NCBI GenBank assembly: GCA_022579005.1 | Contig: MU401879.1 | Location: 1-19,247, forward strand | Origin: Poronia punctata | Lineage: Eukaryota > Ascomycota > Sordariomycetes > Xylariales > Xylariaceae | Direction: 5' to 3' | DNA: 19,247 nt | Shown here: positions 9,562 to 19,247 of the stretch, in pieces | Numbering within the stretch: position 1 is the first letter of the stretch | Layout: each line of letters starts with the position of its first letter | Made by a program: the position numbers and the translations under genes | Notes under the pieces: model-generated | The model's database searches: none | What the model saw: only the letters and a program-made list of their open reading frames with translations | What the model was told of the DNA's origin: nothing

Positions 9562-12480
9562 TTAATTAGTAGTTAAATTAGTAATTATAAAAAAACAAGG
9601 TTTAAAAATAAAAACTATTAATATACTTATTTTTTATTTAACTTAAAATTATATTAGCTTTATATTGCTTTTAAAAAGTATTAAATTAAATAAGTATAAA
9701 ATAAAAAATTTAATTTAAATTAACTATATAATTATTTAAACAAAATTAAATAAGCAAAAAAAACTATATTAAATTATAGTAAGCGTTTTATATGTTATAT
9801 ACTAATAAAATAAAAAAGTAGTAAGCATTTTTATTATTTCTTTTTAACTTTGCGCTAATTTAAAAACTAATTAGCACTTATTTGCTATAGTATTAACTTT
9901 ATATAGTATTAACTTTATATAGCTTTAGCTTTTTATTAAAAAAATTAAAAAGTTAAATTTAATAAAAAAGCTTATATATATAATAAATAAAATTGCATTG
10001 CTTTTATAACGCTTAAAATAAAGACTTTAATTAAATTTAAATTTTTAAAAAAATAAAAATAGCACTTTATTTTTTAAAAAAGCATATTATTTTTAATTAT
10101 TAAAATATAAAAAATGTTAACTTTAAAACGCTAGTAAAAAACAAAGTAAATTTATATATTTTATTTAAAATAACTAAGTAAATATATTAAATTTAATAGT
10201 AAAAACTTTTTTTAAACCTTTTAATAAAGTTTTAAGTACTAAATATAAAATTTTTTTAACTTTATTATATATATAGTTTAACGTTTATTGCTATTAGTAC
10301 TAAACTAAAAAAGTATTAATAATAGTATAATTAAAAATTAAGCTACTATTAATAATTAATTACTAGTAATTATATATAGCAATATAATAATTAAAAAACT
10401 TTAATACTTTTTATATATATTTTTATATAAAGGTAAAAAGCTTAATATAACTTTTTTATTTATTTTTAACAATAAGAGGTATATATATTAAAATATACTT
10501 AATTTAAAAGCATATTTTAAAATACTAGCACCTAAACTAAAAACATAAGTAATAGTACTTTAAGCGTTTTAAACTGCTTTTATATTTACTTTTATATATA
10601 CTTTTTAACTTATAATTAAGCAATTAGCGCCTTAGTAGCAACTTGCTTTTACTTTTCCTATTAAGTTTAAAAACCTTTTATTATTATTTTTAAATTTTTA
10701 TAAATTTAACTATATTTTGCTTTATTAATTACTTTTAATATATTTAATAGATAATATTTTTTTATACTAAATAAAATTGCTATATTTATAAAAATAAAGC
10801 AAAAAAATATAACTATATATAAAAGCTTTATAATTTATTATATAATAAAGTATAAATATTTATTAATATATACTGCTAAATTAAAATATTTAAAAACTAA
10901 TACTAAGCTATATTTCTTATAATTTTAAATAATTATATTAAGCAATATTTTATTTAGTAAATAAGTTTAAATAAAACCTAGTAAAAAATATACTTTAAAT
11001 TAAATTTATACTTTAATAATATTATAAATTAGTTTTAATACTTTATTAACTAAATAATAGTTATATATTAAAATATTTATAACTAAAATATAAAAAAAAC
11101 CTTTATAAAAACTTTTAATATTATAATTAATAAGATTATAAAAGCTTAGCAAGCACTTAGTATTATATATTAAAATAAAATTTACTTTATAATAAATATA
11201 ATATATATATATAAAAGTATTTTTAAGTTTAATATAATACTTATTTATTAAAAGCTAATATTTAAAAGTTTATTTTTTAACTTTTAAGCATATTTATATG
11301 TAGTAAATAATAGTAAAAGCAATATTGCATTTTATATAAATTATAAGTATAATAATTATAGTTATAATAAAACTACTTTAATATTATATTACTTTTATTT
11401 TAAACCTAAGTTAAATATATTAAAAATAAAGTTTAAATATTTTATATATAGTAAAACAAGCTATAAATTAATAAGCTATTTAATAAATAAACGTTATAAA
11501 TTAAAGTAATAATATTTTATTACTTTTAAAATAATTAATAAATATAAGCTAAGTATTATAAAAAAATTTTAGTACTTAATAAAACTAAAAAGTATTTTTA
11601 AATTTATTTTTAATTTAAATATAACATAAAATAATATTAATAAAAAAATAGCAAAAAAGTTTATTTAATTTTTAATAAACGTTGTTTATATATATTGCAT
11701 TATAAGCAAAAATATATAGTAAACTAAAGCTAAAACCTTATTAACTTAATTAATTTTAAAAAATTTATATTAAATAAAGTACTAAAGTAAATTATAAAAT
11801 ATAAGTACTTTTAACTACTTAACTATTAAAAAAGCGTAATTAAAAGCATATTTAAATTTAAATTTAAAAGCAAATATAGTATAAAAACTAAGCAAAGTTT
11901 ATATTAAATTTAATAATAGCAATATTATTAAAAATATTAGCATAATTTAAATATAAAACCTTTTTTATATAATAATATATTTTATTTTAAATATATTTAC
12001 TTTTTTTTATTTTTACTATATAATATTAACTATATTAGTGCTTATTTTAACAATACTAAAAATGTTATTATTTAAAATAATAGCAATATAATACCGGTTA
12101 TTTATAAATAAAAACATTTATTTTTTAATATATACTTTTATAAAACTATTGTATATTTTACTAAAGCTAAGTTATATTAGCTTTATAAACAATTTAAGCA
12201 CTTTTAAGTAGCACAACTAAAGTAAATATTAACTGCTATAAGTTATAAAGTTAATTATTTTATTTTAAAAAAAATCTAAAAATTTTGCTACTATTATTAA
12301 ATATATAATTTAATATTAAAACGCTTTAAATTTACTTTAAAAAATAACTATAAATTTAATTATAAAGTTATTATTAACGTTATTTAAATTAATAAAAAAC
12401 AAGTTTCTTATATTATTAATTTAGCTATGTTATTTTAAGCTATAACTTTTATTTAATTAATAAAAGCGTATAAAGTATAA
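9562..12480 (+). other. 5' interior of element A (expected Gag-protease-integrase N-terminus), unreadable
   Basis: By position this is where a Copia element encodes Gag, protease and the start of integrase. The sequence is too mutated for motifs to be named, and no zinc knuckle or D-S/T-G protease motif was found. It contains a 16-bp tandem duplication at 9886-9917. The assignment rests on position between the 5' LTR and the readable integrase. Confidence 0.55.
9886..9917. repeat. 16-bp perfect tandem duplication
   Basis: TATAGTATTAACTTTA occurs twice in a row (9886-9901 and 9902-9917) inside the 5' interior of element A. Confidence 0.75.
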
Positions 12481-13130
12481 AATATACTTTATAAGTGCTA
12501 GATTAACGTTTATTAAAAACTGCTTAATTATATAATTTATAATTTTAATACTAACTTTGCTTTAAAAAAGTTTTAAACTAGTATTAAGATTATAAAAATT
12601 ACTTATAAAAAAATGCTTATTAAAGCATATTAAGCACTTAGCAAAGTTAAATATACATATTTTCTTTTATGGTACGCTTTTAATATTATTAAAAAAAAAT
12701 TAGCTACTAAAACAATAATAAATTAATTTTATAAATAACTATAAAAGCATTAAATAATATAGCAAGCTTTAATAAACTAGTTTTTACTTTATTAGTATTT
12801 AAAACTTACTTATAAATTAATTATACTTTACTACTATTATTTAAAATTATTTAGCGTATAAAAGCAATTTAAAAAGCTATAAAAGCTATTTAAATTAAAA
12901 AAGTAAAAGTAAATATATTTTATACGCTTTACATTTAAAATAGCTTTAATTTATTTTTTATTTTTACTTTTCTTTTTAAAATAAAGTTTTTATTTAGCAA
13001 AAAAAGTAAAAATAAAATAGTTTATTTAAAGTTTATATAATTAAAAATAAAGATATTATTATTAATATAGTTAATAAACTAATAAAGTTTTATTATATTT
13101 AAGTAAAGCTTTATTAATGCGCTATTAAAT
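12481..13130 (+). pseudogene. Element A integrase remnant
   Basis: The integrase would insert element DNA into the host chromosome. The catalytic core is readable in one frame. NFNTNFA at 12541-12561 corresponds to a D-F-G-T-x-F block, with the second catalytic Asp changed to Asn. SKVKY at 12640-12654 corresponds to G-K-V-E-R-Y, with the catalytic Glu (codon 12649-12651) changed to Lys. The two catalytic codons are 36 positions apart, which is the D-35-E spacing of retroviral-type integrases. The following residues (YAFNIIKKKLATKT) match a Copia integrase C-terminal domain, and a W-x-G-P-Y-like region follows near 13020-13060. All key changes are G to A. N-terminal and C-terminal limits are approximate. 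Confidence 0.8.
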
Positions 13131-14330
13131 TGCTAGCAAACTTAAACTAAACTAATAATAAAGCAAATATAAATTAAAATATATTAAAAGTAAAAAACCT
13201 TTAACTTTTAACTACTTTAATAGTTATTTTTTATTTTAATAAAAAACTATAAAAAAATATAATTGCTATATTTTAATACTTTTTAACAATATAATTTATA
13301 TATGTTATTGTATTAAAAACATATTTAAACGCAAAAAAAAGCAGATTTTTAATTATATTTAAAGCTATATAATAAAAGCATTATTATTATTTTTAGTTTA
13401 TATTTTAAAAAGTTTAACGCTTTAAAAATTAATAATTTTTTAAGCATAAAAGTATTTAAGTTTATTTAATTTAACTTTAAAAAGCACTTAAATATTAAGC
13501 TATTTCTTTGTTATATAGTATGCAAAATTAAAAATAAATTAACTTAGCTTTATAAAAAATTGCAATTTATAAGTTAAAGCTATAATAATAATAATAAAAA
13601 ACAGTTTTATATTAAGCTTTTACTATTTAGTAAATAAGTTAATAAGTTATTTTTACTTTTAGCTTATTTTTAATTTAAAACTATAACGTTTATAATAAGC
13701 TAAAAAATATTATATAAGCATATATATAGGCAAAAAACTATTTTTTTTAAATAATTTATATATATTTACTAATTAAATTTTAAAAAAAGTATTTTAAAAA
13801 TATTATTTTTTAATTACTTTGCTTTTTTTATAGTTTAGCTAAATTAAGTTTATATTAATTTTAAACTTATTATAAACATTATTAAAATTAACTTAGTATA
13901 ATAATTTTAACTTATAACTTTTACTTTTTGTTTATAAAAGGTAAATATAATAAATTTAGCATTATTATATTATAAATAAATAATATTTTATTATTTACTA
14001 TATTTACAATTTTAATTAAAAAAAAATTAAACTTTTTAAAGCTAAATTTAAAGCAAAACTAAAGCAATACCTAAGCAAAAAACAAATAATTAAGTTTAAT
14101 AATATAAAGATTACTTTTTAAAATAGCAATATAATTTTTATATAAAAAATAAGCAAAAGATTTAGTTTAAATTAACTTTAACTTACTAAATACTGTTTAG
14201 CAATATATTAGCTAAAAAGCATATAATATATATATTAGCAATATTTATTAATTTAAAGCTATATTTAACTTGTTAATAGCTATATAAGTTATTTAATTTA
14301 TTAAGAATAATATTTAAGCATTAAATAAAT
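13131..14330 (+). pseudogene. Element A reverse transcriptase remnant
   Basis: A Q-x-Y-N-D-x-x-K-K type block is visible at about 13578-13604. A conserved S-T-Y-D-P-C-L block survives in part near 13910-13940. The catalytic box is at 13970-13990 as L-stop-I-N-N-I-L. This equals the L-Q-T-D-D-T-L variant of the Copia Y-V-D-D box, with Gln to stop, both Asp to Asn and Thr to Ile. The first block is in a different frame from the catalytic box, and both differ from the integrase frame, so at least two indels are implied if these assignments are right. The QTDDT form of the box places A in a Copia lineage different from B, whose box is Y-V-D-D. Confidence 0.78.
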
Positions 14331-14389
14331 AAATTAACTAGCAAATTAAAAACAAATACTATAAATTAACCTATATTTTATTAAACTTC

Positions 14390-14905
14390 TTAAAAGCAAA
14401 GTTGTTTATTTTTGCTAATAAATTATTTGCTAACAATACTAACTTAAGTTTTTAAATTAGTTTTTTTATTATTTTTCCTAATATATTAATACTAAATTAT
14501 AAGTAAAATAAATATAAAATTATTAGCAATATTATTTATTAAAACTTAAGTAAGTATAAGCGCATTATTTAATTAGTTTTTATTAGTAAACTATATAATA
14601 TAGTTAATAAAATAAATAACGCTATTGCTTTATATACTATTTTATACTTAATTACTAAAGTACTTAAATTATTTTTAATTTTTTTAGTACTTTATACTAA
14701 TTTTAAGTTACTTTACTAATGCTTTATAAAGCTTAAAAATATAAGCAAAAAATGCTTTATAATTAACATTATATTGCTATAAAAACTTTATAAATATAAA
14801 AAGATTATAAAAATATATTAAATTAATAAAAAAATTAACTTTATAAATTTGTTTATAAAAGAAACTTTTAATTTAATACTTAAGTTCTTTATTATAATAA
14901 ATTAA
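14390..14905 (+). pseudogene. Element A RNase H remnant (polyprotein C-terminus)
   Basis: RNase H would degrade the RNA strand during reverse transcription. It is in the same frame as the RT catalytic box, and reads AKLFIFANKLFANNTNLSF from 14396, matching the start of a Copia RNase H in which Asp and Gly positions now read Asn, Lys or Leu. Further on, the K-x-K-R-x-x-R-L-V-x-x-S-E-L-Y-block equivalent and a short C-terminal tail to about 14905 can be followed. The window has an inverted homologue at about 16450-16960. Stops are mostly TAA/TAG at former Gln or Trp codons. This is the best preserved coding part of A. Confidence 0.82.
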
Positions 14906-14970
14906 ATATAAATATATATTAAAGCAATAGTAAAGTGCTTAAAAGTTAATAATAAAAAAAAATATATTTT

Positions 14971-14984
14971 AAAAAAATAGCAAG
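14971..14984 (+). other. Possible polypurine tract of element A
   Basis: AAAAAAATAGCAAG lies directly before the 3' LTR, where the plus-strand primer of reverse transcription is expected. Element A2 has the closely similar AAAAAATAGCAAG at its corresponding place. The single T and C make it imperfect. Confidence 0.35.
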
Positions 14985-15324
14985 TATTAAAATTCTTTTT
15001 AATACTTTTTTACTAATTAACTATATTAGCTATATTAATATAAACTATATTATATTTTTTAATAAAAGTAAATACAATAAAAATAAATATATATACGTAA
15101 GCTAATTATAAGTGCATACTTGCTATGTACTTTAGTTATAAAAAGTATGTTACCTTTATATATTTAGTATATAATAAGTCTAAGTAGCCTTTATACTATA
15201 AGCTATTTAAACCTAGCTTTAAGTAATCCTTTTAACTTCTTTTTCTTTTTTAATAAATTAAGTGTAATATAGTACTATAAGTAGTAATGTGTTATAATCA
15301 CATTTATCCCTAGCTAGACTAATA
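14985..15324 (+). repeat. 3' LTR of Copia element A
   Basis: Begins TATTAAAATTC (TGTTA after G to A) and ends GACTAATA. Same length and order as the 5' LTR, with transition differences. It retains a slightly richer patch at 15285-15320 (CACATTTATCCCTAGC). Confidence 0.88.
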
Positions 15325-15329
15325 CTATA
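15325..15329. repeat. Target-site duplication of element A, right copy (CTATA)
   Basis: Identical to 9221-9225 and directly after the 3' LTR. Confidence 0.88.
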
Positions 15330-16019
15330 AGCTTTTACGCTATAGCCTTTAAAATAATTAATTTTGCTTTAGTTATTAATATAAATATAATAAATTATTA
15401 ATACGCTTTTTATATAATAAAGCTACTTTAAAAGTTTATTCAATATTTATAAGTTAAGTATTGAGTTTTCTTATTATTTATAAACAATATATTATTTATA
15501 ATAACTAAAGTTTATATTATATTTAGCGTATTATTTATTACTATTTTTAAAGTATGCGTTATTATTAAGTTTTAAATTACTTAATTTATAGTTTTATAAT
15601 AATTTAGTTTAAAATTTATAAAAAAGCGTAATAATAATAAAGCTATATATATTACATTTAGCTTAATTATAATTACTATATAAATAATTAACTTAACTTT
15701 TTTTTAGTATACTTTAATTCTTTTTATAATTATAATACTTTTAAATTTTATAAATTCTTTATATAGTAAAAAAGTAATTAGTATTTAGCTTAAATTAGCT
15801 TAGTAAAAGCGCTTAGCTACTTTTTTAATATATTAGTTATAAAGCAAGAAAATTGTTTTTTTTATTTATTTTAAATAATATATATTTTAAAAAACTATAT
15901 AATATTTTTTTAGTTGTTAATTTTATAGCGTCTTTTAATTTATTAAATAATTAAAGCTACTTTATACTTATTTAGTTAATTATAAATAACTAAAAAGTTA
16001 TTAATATAAAATATAATAA
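15325..16019 (-). pseudogene. Ty1/Copia remnant C, RT end and RNase H N-terminal part (5' segment)
   Basis: This is the spacer between elements A and A2. On the minus strand it reads as RNase H of a Copia polyprotein: an I-D-D/K-K-T-like block near 15480-15500, then a T-K-A-E-L-I-x-L-K-A-I-A-type block at about 15370-15330. The latter runs straight into the segment at 9225 once element A is left out. The part nearest A2 (15700-16019) is poorly readable but should be the C-terminal RT. The upstream remainder of C must lie beyond A2, outside the window. Stops are frequent. A and A2 both entered this one dead or dying element. Confidence 0.68.
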
Positions 16020-16024
16020 AAACT

Positions 16025-16364
16025 TGTTAGTCCGGCTAAAGATAAATATAATTATAATACGTTACTACTTATACTACTATATTAAACTTAATTAATTTAA
16101 AAAAAAAAAAGAAGTTAAAAAGACTACTTATAGCTAGGTTTAAATAGCTTATAGTATAAAAGCTACTTAGACCTATTACGTACTAAGTATATAAAGGTAG
16201 CGTGCTTTTTATAATTAAAGTATATAGCAAGTATGCACTTATAATTAGCTTATATATATATATTTATTTTTTTAGTATTTACTTTTATTAAAAATATAAT
16301 ATAATTTATGTTAATATAGCTAATATAGTTAATTAGTAAAAAGGTATTAAAAAAGATTTTAATA
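16025..16364 (-). repeat. 3' LTR of Copia element A2 (inverted copy)
   Basis: Reverse complement of the A LTRs, 340 bp. It begins TGTTAGTCCGGC on the + strand, the least altered LTR tip in the window, and ends at 16364 before CTTGCTATTTTT, the complement of the A2 polypurine region. The five bases before it are AAACT (16020-16024). The partner duplication lies beyond the window. Confidence 0.87.
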
Positions 16365-16449
16365 CTTGCTATTTTTTAACTATATTTTTGTTTCTTTTTT
16401 TTCTATTATTAACTTTTAAGCAATTTACTATTGCTTTAATACGTATTTA

Positions 16450-19247
16450 TATTTAATTTGTTATAATAAAAAACTTAAGTATTAAATTTAAAGTTTTTTT
16501 TATAAACAAATTTATAAAGTTATTTTTTTTATTAATTTAACATACTTTTATAATTCTTTTTATACTTATAAGATTTTTATAGCAATATAATATTAATTAT
16601 AAAGCATTCTTTACTTATATTTATAAGCTTTATAAAGCATTAATAAAGTAACTTAAAATTAATATAAAGTATTAAAAAAATTAAAAGTAATTTAAATATT
16701 TTAATAATTAAGTATAAGGTAATATATAAAGTAATAGCGTTATTTACTTTATTAACTATATTATATAATTTACTAGCAAAAACTAATTAAATAACGCGCT
16801 TATATTTATTTAAATTTTAGTAAATAATGTTGCTAGTAATTTTATACTTGTTTTGCTTATAATTTAGTATTAATTTATTAATAAAAATAATAAAAAAACT
16901 AATTTAAAAACTTAAGTTAATATTATTAGTAAATAATTTATTAATAAAAATAAACAGCTTTGCTTTTAATATATTTAATAAAATATAAGTTAATTTATAG
17001 TATTTATTTTTAATTTGCTATTTAATTTGCTTATTTAACGCTTAAATATTATTTTTAGTAAGCTAAATAACTTATATAACTATTAATAAGTTAAATGCAG
17101 CTTTAAGTTAATAAATATTGTTAATATATATACTACGTGCTTTTTAGCTAACATATTACTAAAAAGTATTTAGTAAATTAAAATTAATTTAAACAAAACT
17201 TTTTATTTATTTATTTTATATAAAGATTATATTATTATTTTTAAAAATAATTTTTATACTATTAAACTTAATTGCTTATTTTTTATTTAAGTATTGTTTT
17301 AGTTTTGCTTTAAATTTAGCTTTAAAAAGTTTAGTTTTTTTTTTAAATAAAAACGTAAGTATAGTAAATAATAAAATATTATTTATTTATAGCGCAATAA
17401 TATTAAATTTATTATATTTACTTTTTATAAATTAAAAGCAAAAGTAATAAGTTAAAGTTATTATATTAAGTTAATTTTAGTAATGTTTATAATAAGTTTA
17501 AAACTAATATAAACTTAATTTAGCTAAACTATAAAAAAAGCAAAGTAATTAAAAAATAATACTTTTAAAGTACTTTTTTTTAAGTTTAATTAATAAACGT
17601 ATATAAATTATTTTAAAAAAATAGTTTTTTACTTATATATATGCTTATATAATATTTTTTAGCTTACTATAAGTATTATAGTTTTAAATTAAAAACAAGC
17701 TAAAAATAAAAATAACTTGTTAACTTATTTATTAAATAATAAAAGCTTAATATAAAACTGTTTTTTTTTATTATTATAGCTTTAAATTATAAGTTGCTAT
17801 TTTTTATAAAGCTAAGTTAATTTCCTTTTAATTTTATATACTATATAAAAAAAAAATAGCTTAATATTTAAGTACTTTTTAAAGTTAAATTAAATAAACT
17901 TAAATATTTTTATGCTTAAAAAATTATTAATTTTTAAAGCGTTAAACTTTTTAAAAAGTAAACTAAAAGTAATAATAACGCTTTTATTATATAGCTTTAA
18001 ATATAATTAAAAATTTGCTTTTTTTTATATTTAAGTATATTTTTAGTATTATAACGTATATAAATTATATAAATTATATTATTAAAAGATATTAAAATAT
18101 AGTAATTATGTTTTTTTATAGTTTTTTATAAAAGTAGTAAATAATTATTAAAGTAGTTAAAAGTTAAAAGCTTTTTACTTTTAGTACGTTTTAATTTATA
18201 TTTACTTTATTATTAATTTAGTTTAAGTTTGCTAGCAATTTAATAGCGTATTAATAAAGCTTTGTTTAAGTATACTAAAACTTTATTAGTTTATTAACTA
18301 TATTAATAATAACATTTTTATTTTGAATTATATAAACTTTAAATAAACTATTTTTTTTTTTTTTTTGCTAAATAAAAACTTTACTTTATAAAGAAAAAAT
18401 AAAAATAAAAAGTAAATTAAAGCTATTTTAAGTATAAAGCGTACAAAATATGTTTGCTTTTATTTTTTTTATTTAAATAGCTTTTATAGCTTTTTAAATT
18501 GCTTTTATATGCTAAATAATTTTAAATAACAATAGCAAATTATAATTAATTTATAAGTAAGTTTTAAATACTAATAAAATAAAAACTAGTTTATTAAAGC
18601 TTATTATATTATTTAATATTTTTATAGCTATTTATAAAATTAATTTATTATTATTTTAATAGCTAATTTTTTTAATAATATTAAAAGCATAGTATAAAGA
18701 AAAATGTGTGCGTTTAATTTTACTAAGTACTTAATATACTTTAATAAGCATTTTTTTATAAGTAATTTTTATAATTTTAGCACTAGTATAAAACTTTTTT
18801 AAAGCAAAATTAGTACTAAAGTTATAAACTATATAATTAAGCAATTTTTAGTAAACGTTAATCTAATACTTATAAAGTATATTTTATGCTTTATATGCTT
18901 TTATTAATTAAATAAAAGTTGTAGCTTAAAATAACGTAGCTAAATTAATAATGTAAAAAACCTGTTTTTTATTAATTTAAATAATATTAATAATAACTTT
19001 ATAGTTAAATTTATAATTATTTTTTAAAGTAAATTTAAACTATTTTAGCGCTAGGTTATATATTTAGTAATAATAGCAAAACTTTTAAATTGTTTTTAAA
19101 ATAAAGTAATTAACTTTATAATTTGCTATAATTAATATTTATTTTAGTTTTACTACTTAAAAATATTTAAATTGTTTATAAAGCTAGTATAACTTAGTTT
19201 TAATAAAGTATATAGTAGCTTTATAAAAGTATATATTAAAAAATAAA
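16450..19247 (-). pseudogene. Element A2 pol remnant: integrase, RT, RNase H
   Basis: On the minus strand the RT catalytic box is at 17372-17392 as L-stop-I-N-N-I-L, with the two former Asp codons at 17378-17383 reading Asn, exactly as in A. The integrase motif near 18680-18720 reads S-K-I-K-R-T-H-F, where the second Lys stands for the catalytic Glu and R-T-H keeps more of the ancestral block than A does. RNase H lies at about 16450-16960. Comparing A and A2 base by base would show many positions where only one copy is mutated. Coding is broken by many stops, and the 5' part is outside the window. Confidence 0.78.

Larger units (their letters stand above)
9221..15329 (+). mobile_element. Full-length Ty1/Copia retrotransposon A with target duplication
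   Basis: About 6.1 kb. Two direct LTRs of 336 and 340 bp enclose a 5.4-kb interior in which integrase, RT and RNase H remnants follow each other on the + strand. The order integrase before RT is diagnostic for Copia rather than Gypsy. A perfect 5-bp duplication flanks it, so this is one intact insertion later destroyed by mutation. It lies inside the RNase H of remnant C. The first 2.9 kb of the interior (9562 to about 12480) should hold Gag, protease and the integrase zinc-finger region, but I could not read any motif there. The integrase frame differs from the RT/RNase H frame, so indels have occurred as well as point mutation. No functional product can come from it. Confidence 0.88.
16025..19247 (-). 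mobile_element. Copia element A2, 3' half, cut by the window end
   Basis: Same family as A in the opposite orientation. Reading leftward on the minus strand it contains integrase, RT, RNase H and then the 3' LTR at 16025-16364. The last bases of the window correspond to about 12110 of element A, so Gag, protease and the 5' LTR are outside. The two copies align throughout, differing mostly by transitions with some small indels. A2 probably inserted independently of A, because the flanking bases differ (AAACT against CTATA). Together with A it forms a long inverted repeat. Confidence 0.87.

Noticed and set aside
9226..15324. Gypsy-type element on the minus strand
   Set aside because: Minus-strand frames near 14985 gave vague Gag-like reading only, while the + strand shows integrase, then RT, then RNase H in Copia order, with the D-35-E spacing in place.
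1..19247. Mitochondrial, plastid or AT-rich bacterial/protist chromosome as the source
   Set aside because: No organellar genes, rRNA, tRNA or long ORFs are present. The low G+C goes with transition differences between repeat copies and with nested fungal-type Copia elements, which points to RIP-mutated nuclear DNA.

Overview
The window looks like a stretch of AT-rich heterochromatin from a filamentous ascomycete. No intact gene is visible in it. By eye the G+C is near 15% over most of its length. Every recognisable gene is a dead transposable element full of stop codons. Repeat copies differ from each other almost only by C/T and G/A transitions. This is the signature of repeat-induced point mutation (RIP), which is known from Pezizomycotina. 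I saw no tRNA, rRNA or CRISPR array. The species cannot be named from this sequence.

Layout. Bases 1-900 are degenerate. A repeat of about 665 bp (R1) lies at 901-1566 and again, in the same orientation, at 5716-6380. Between them is the RT-RNase H part of a Ty1/Copia-type polyprotein, here called B, on the + strand (about 2090-3560). An inverted truncated copy of it, B', follows at 4807-5713. Between B and B' is a less mutated island holding two short terminal-inverted-repeat elements side by side, at 3991-4360 and 4364-4806. Bases 6383-8900 are a pyrimidine-rich degenerate tract without a recognisable gene.

The right half is a nested set. The oldest layer is a third Copia pol, called C, on the minus strand. 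Its RNase H is split between 8930-9225 and 15325-16019. Inserted into it is an essentially complete Copia element, called A, on the + strand. A has LTRs at 9226-9561 and 14985-15324 and an exact 5-bp target duplication, CTATA, at 9221-9225 and 15325-15329. A second copy, A2, is inserted in the opposite direction at 16025 and runs off the window end. A and A2 therefore form a tail-to-tail inverted repeat with arms over 3 kb and a 700-bp spacer.

Nothing here works as an operon or pathway. The window records successive transposition followed by RIP: C first, then A and A2, with the two short elements either young or too short to be fully mutated. The most unusual signals are the base context of the surviving cytosines, the 23-bp sub-repeats inside both short-element termini, and the hairpin-rich unidentified repeat R1.
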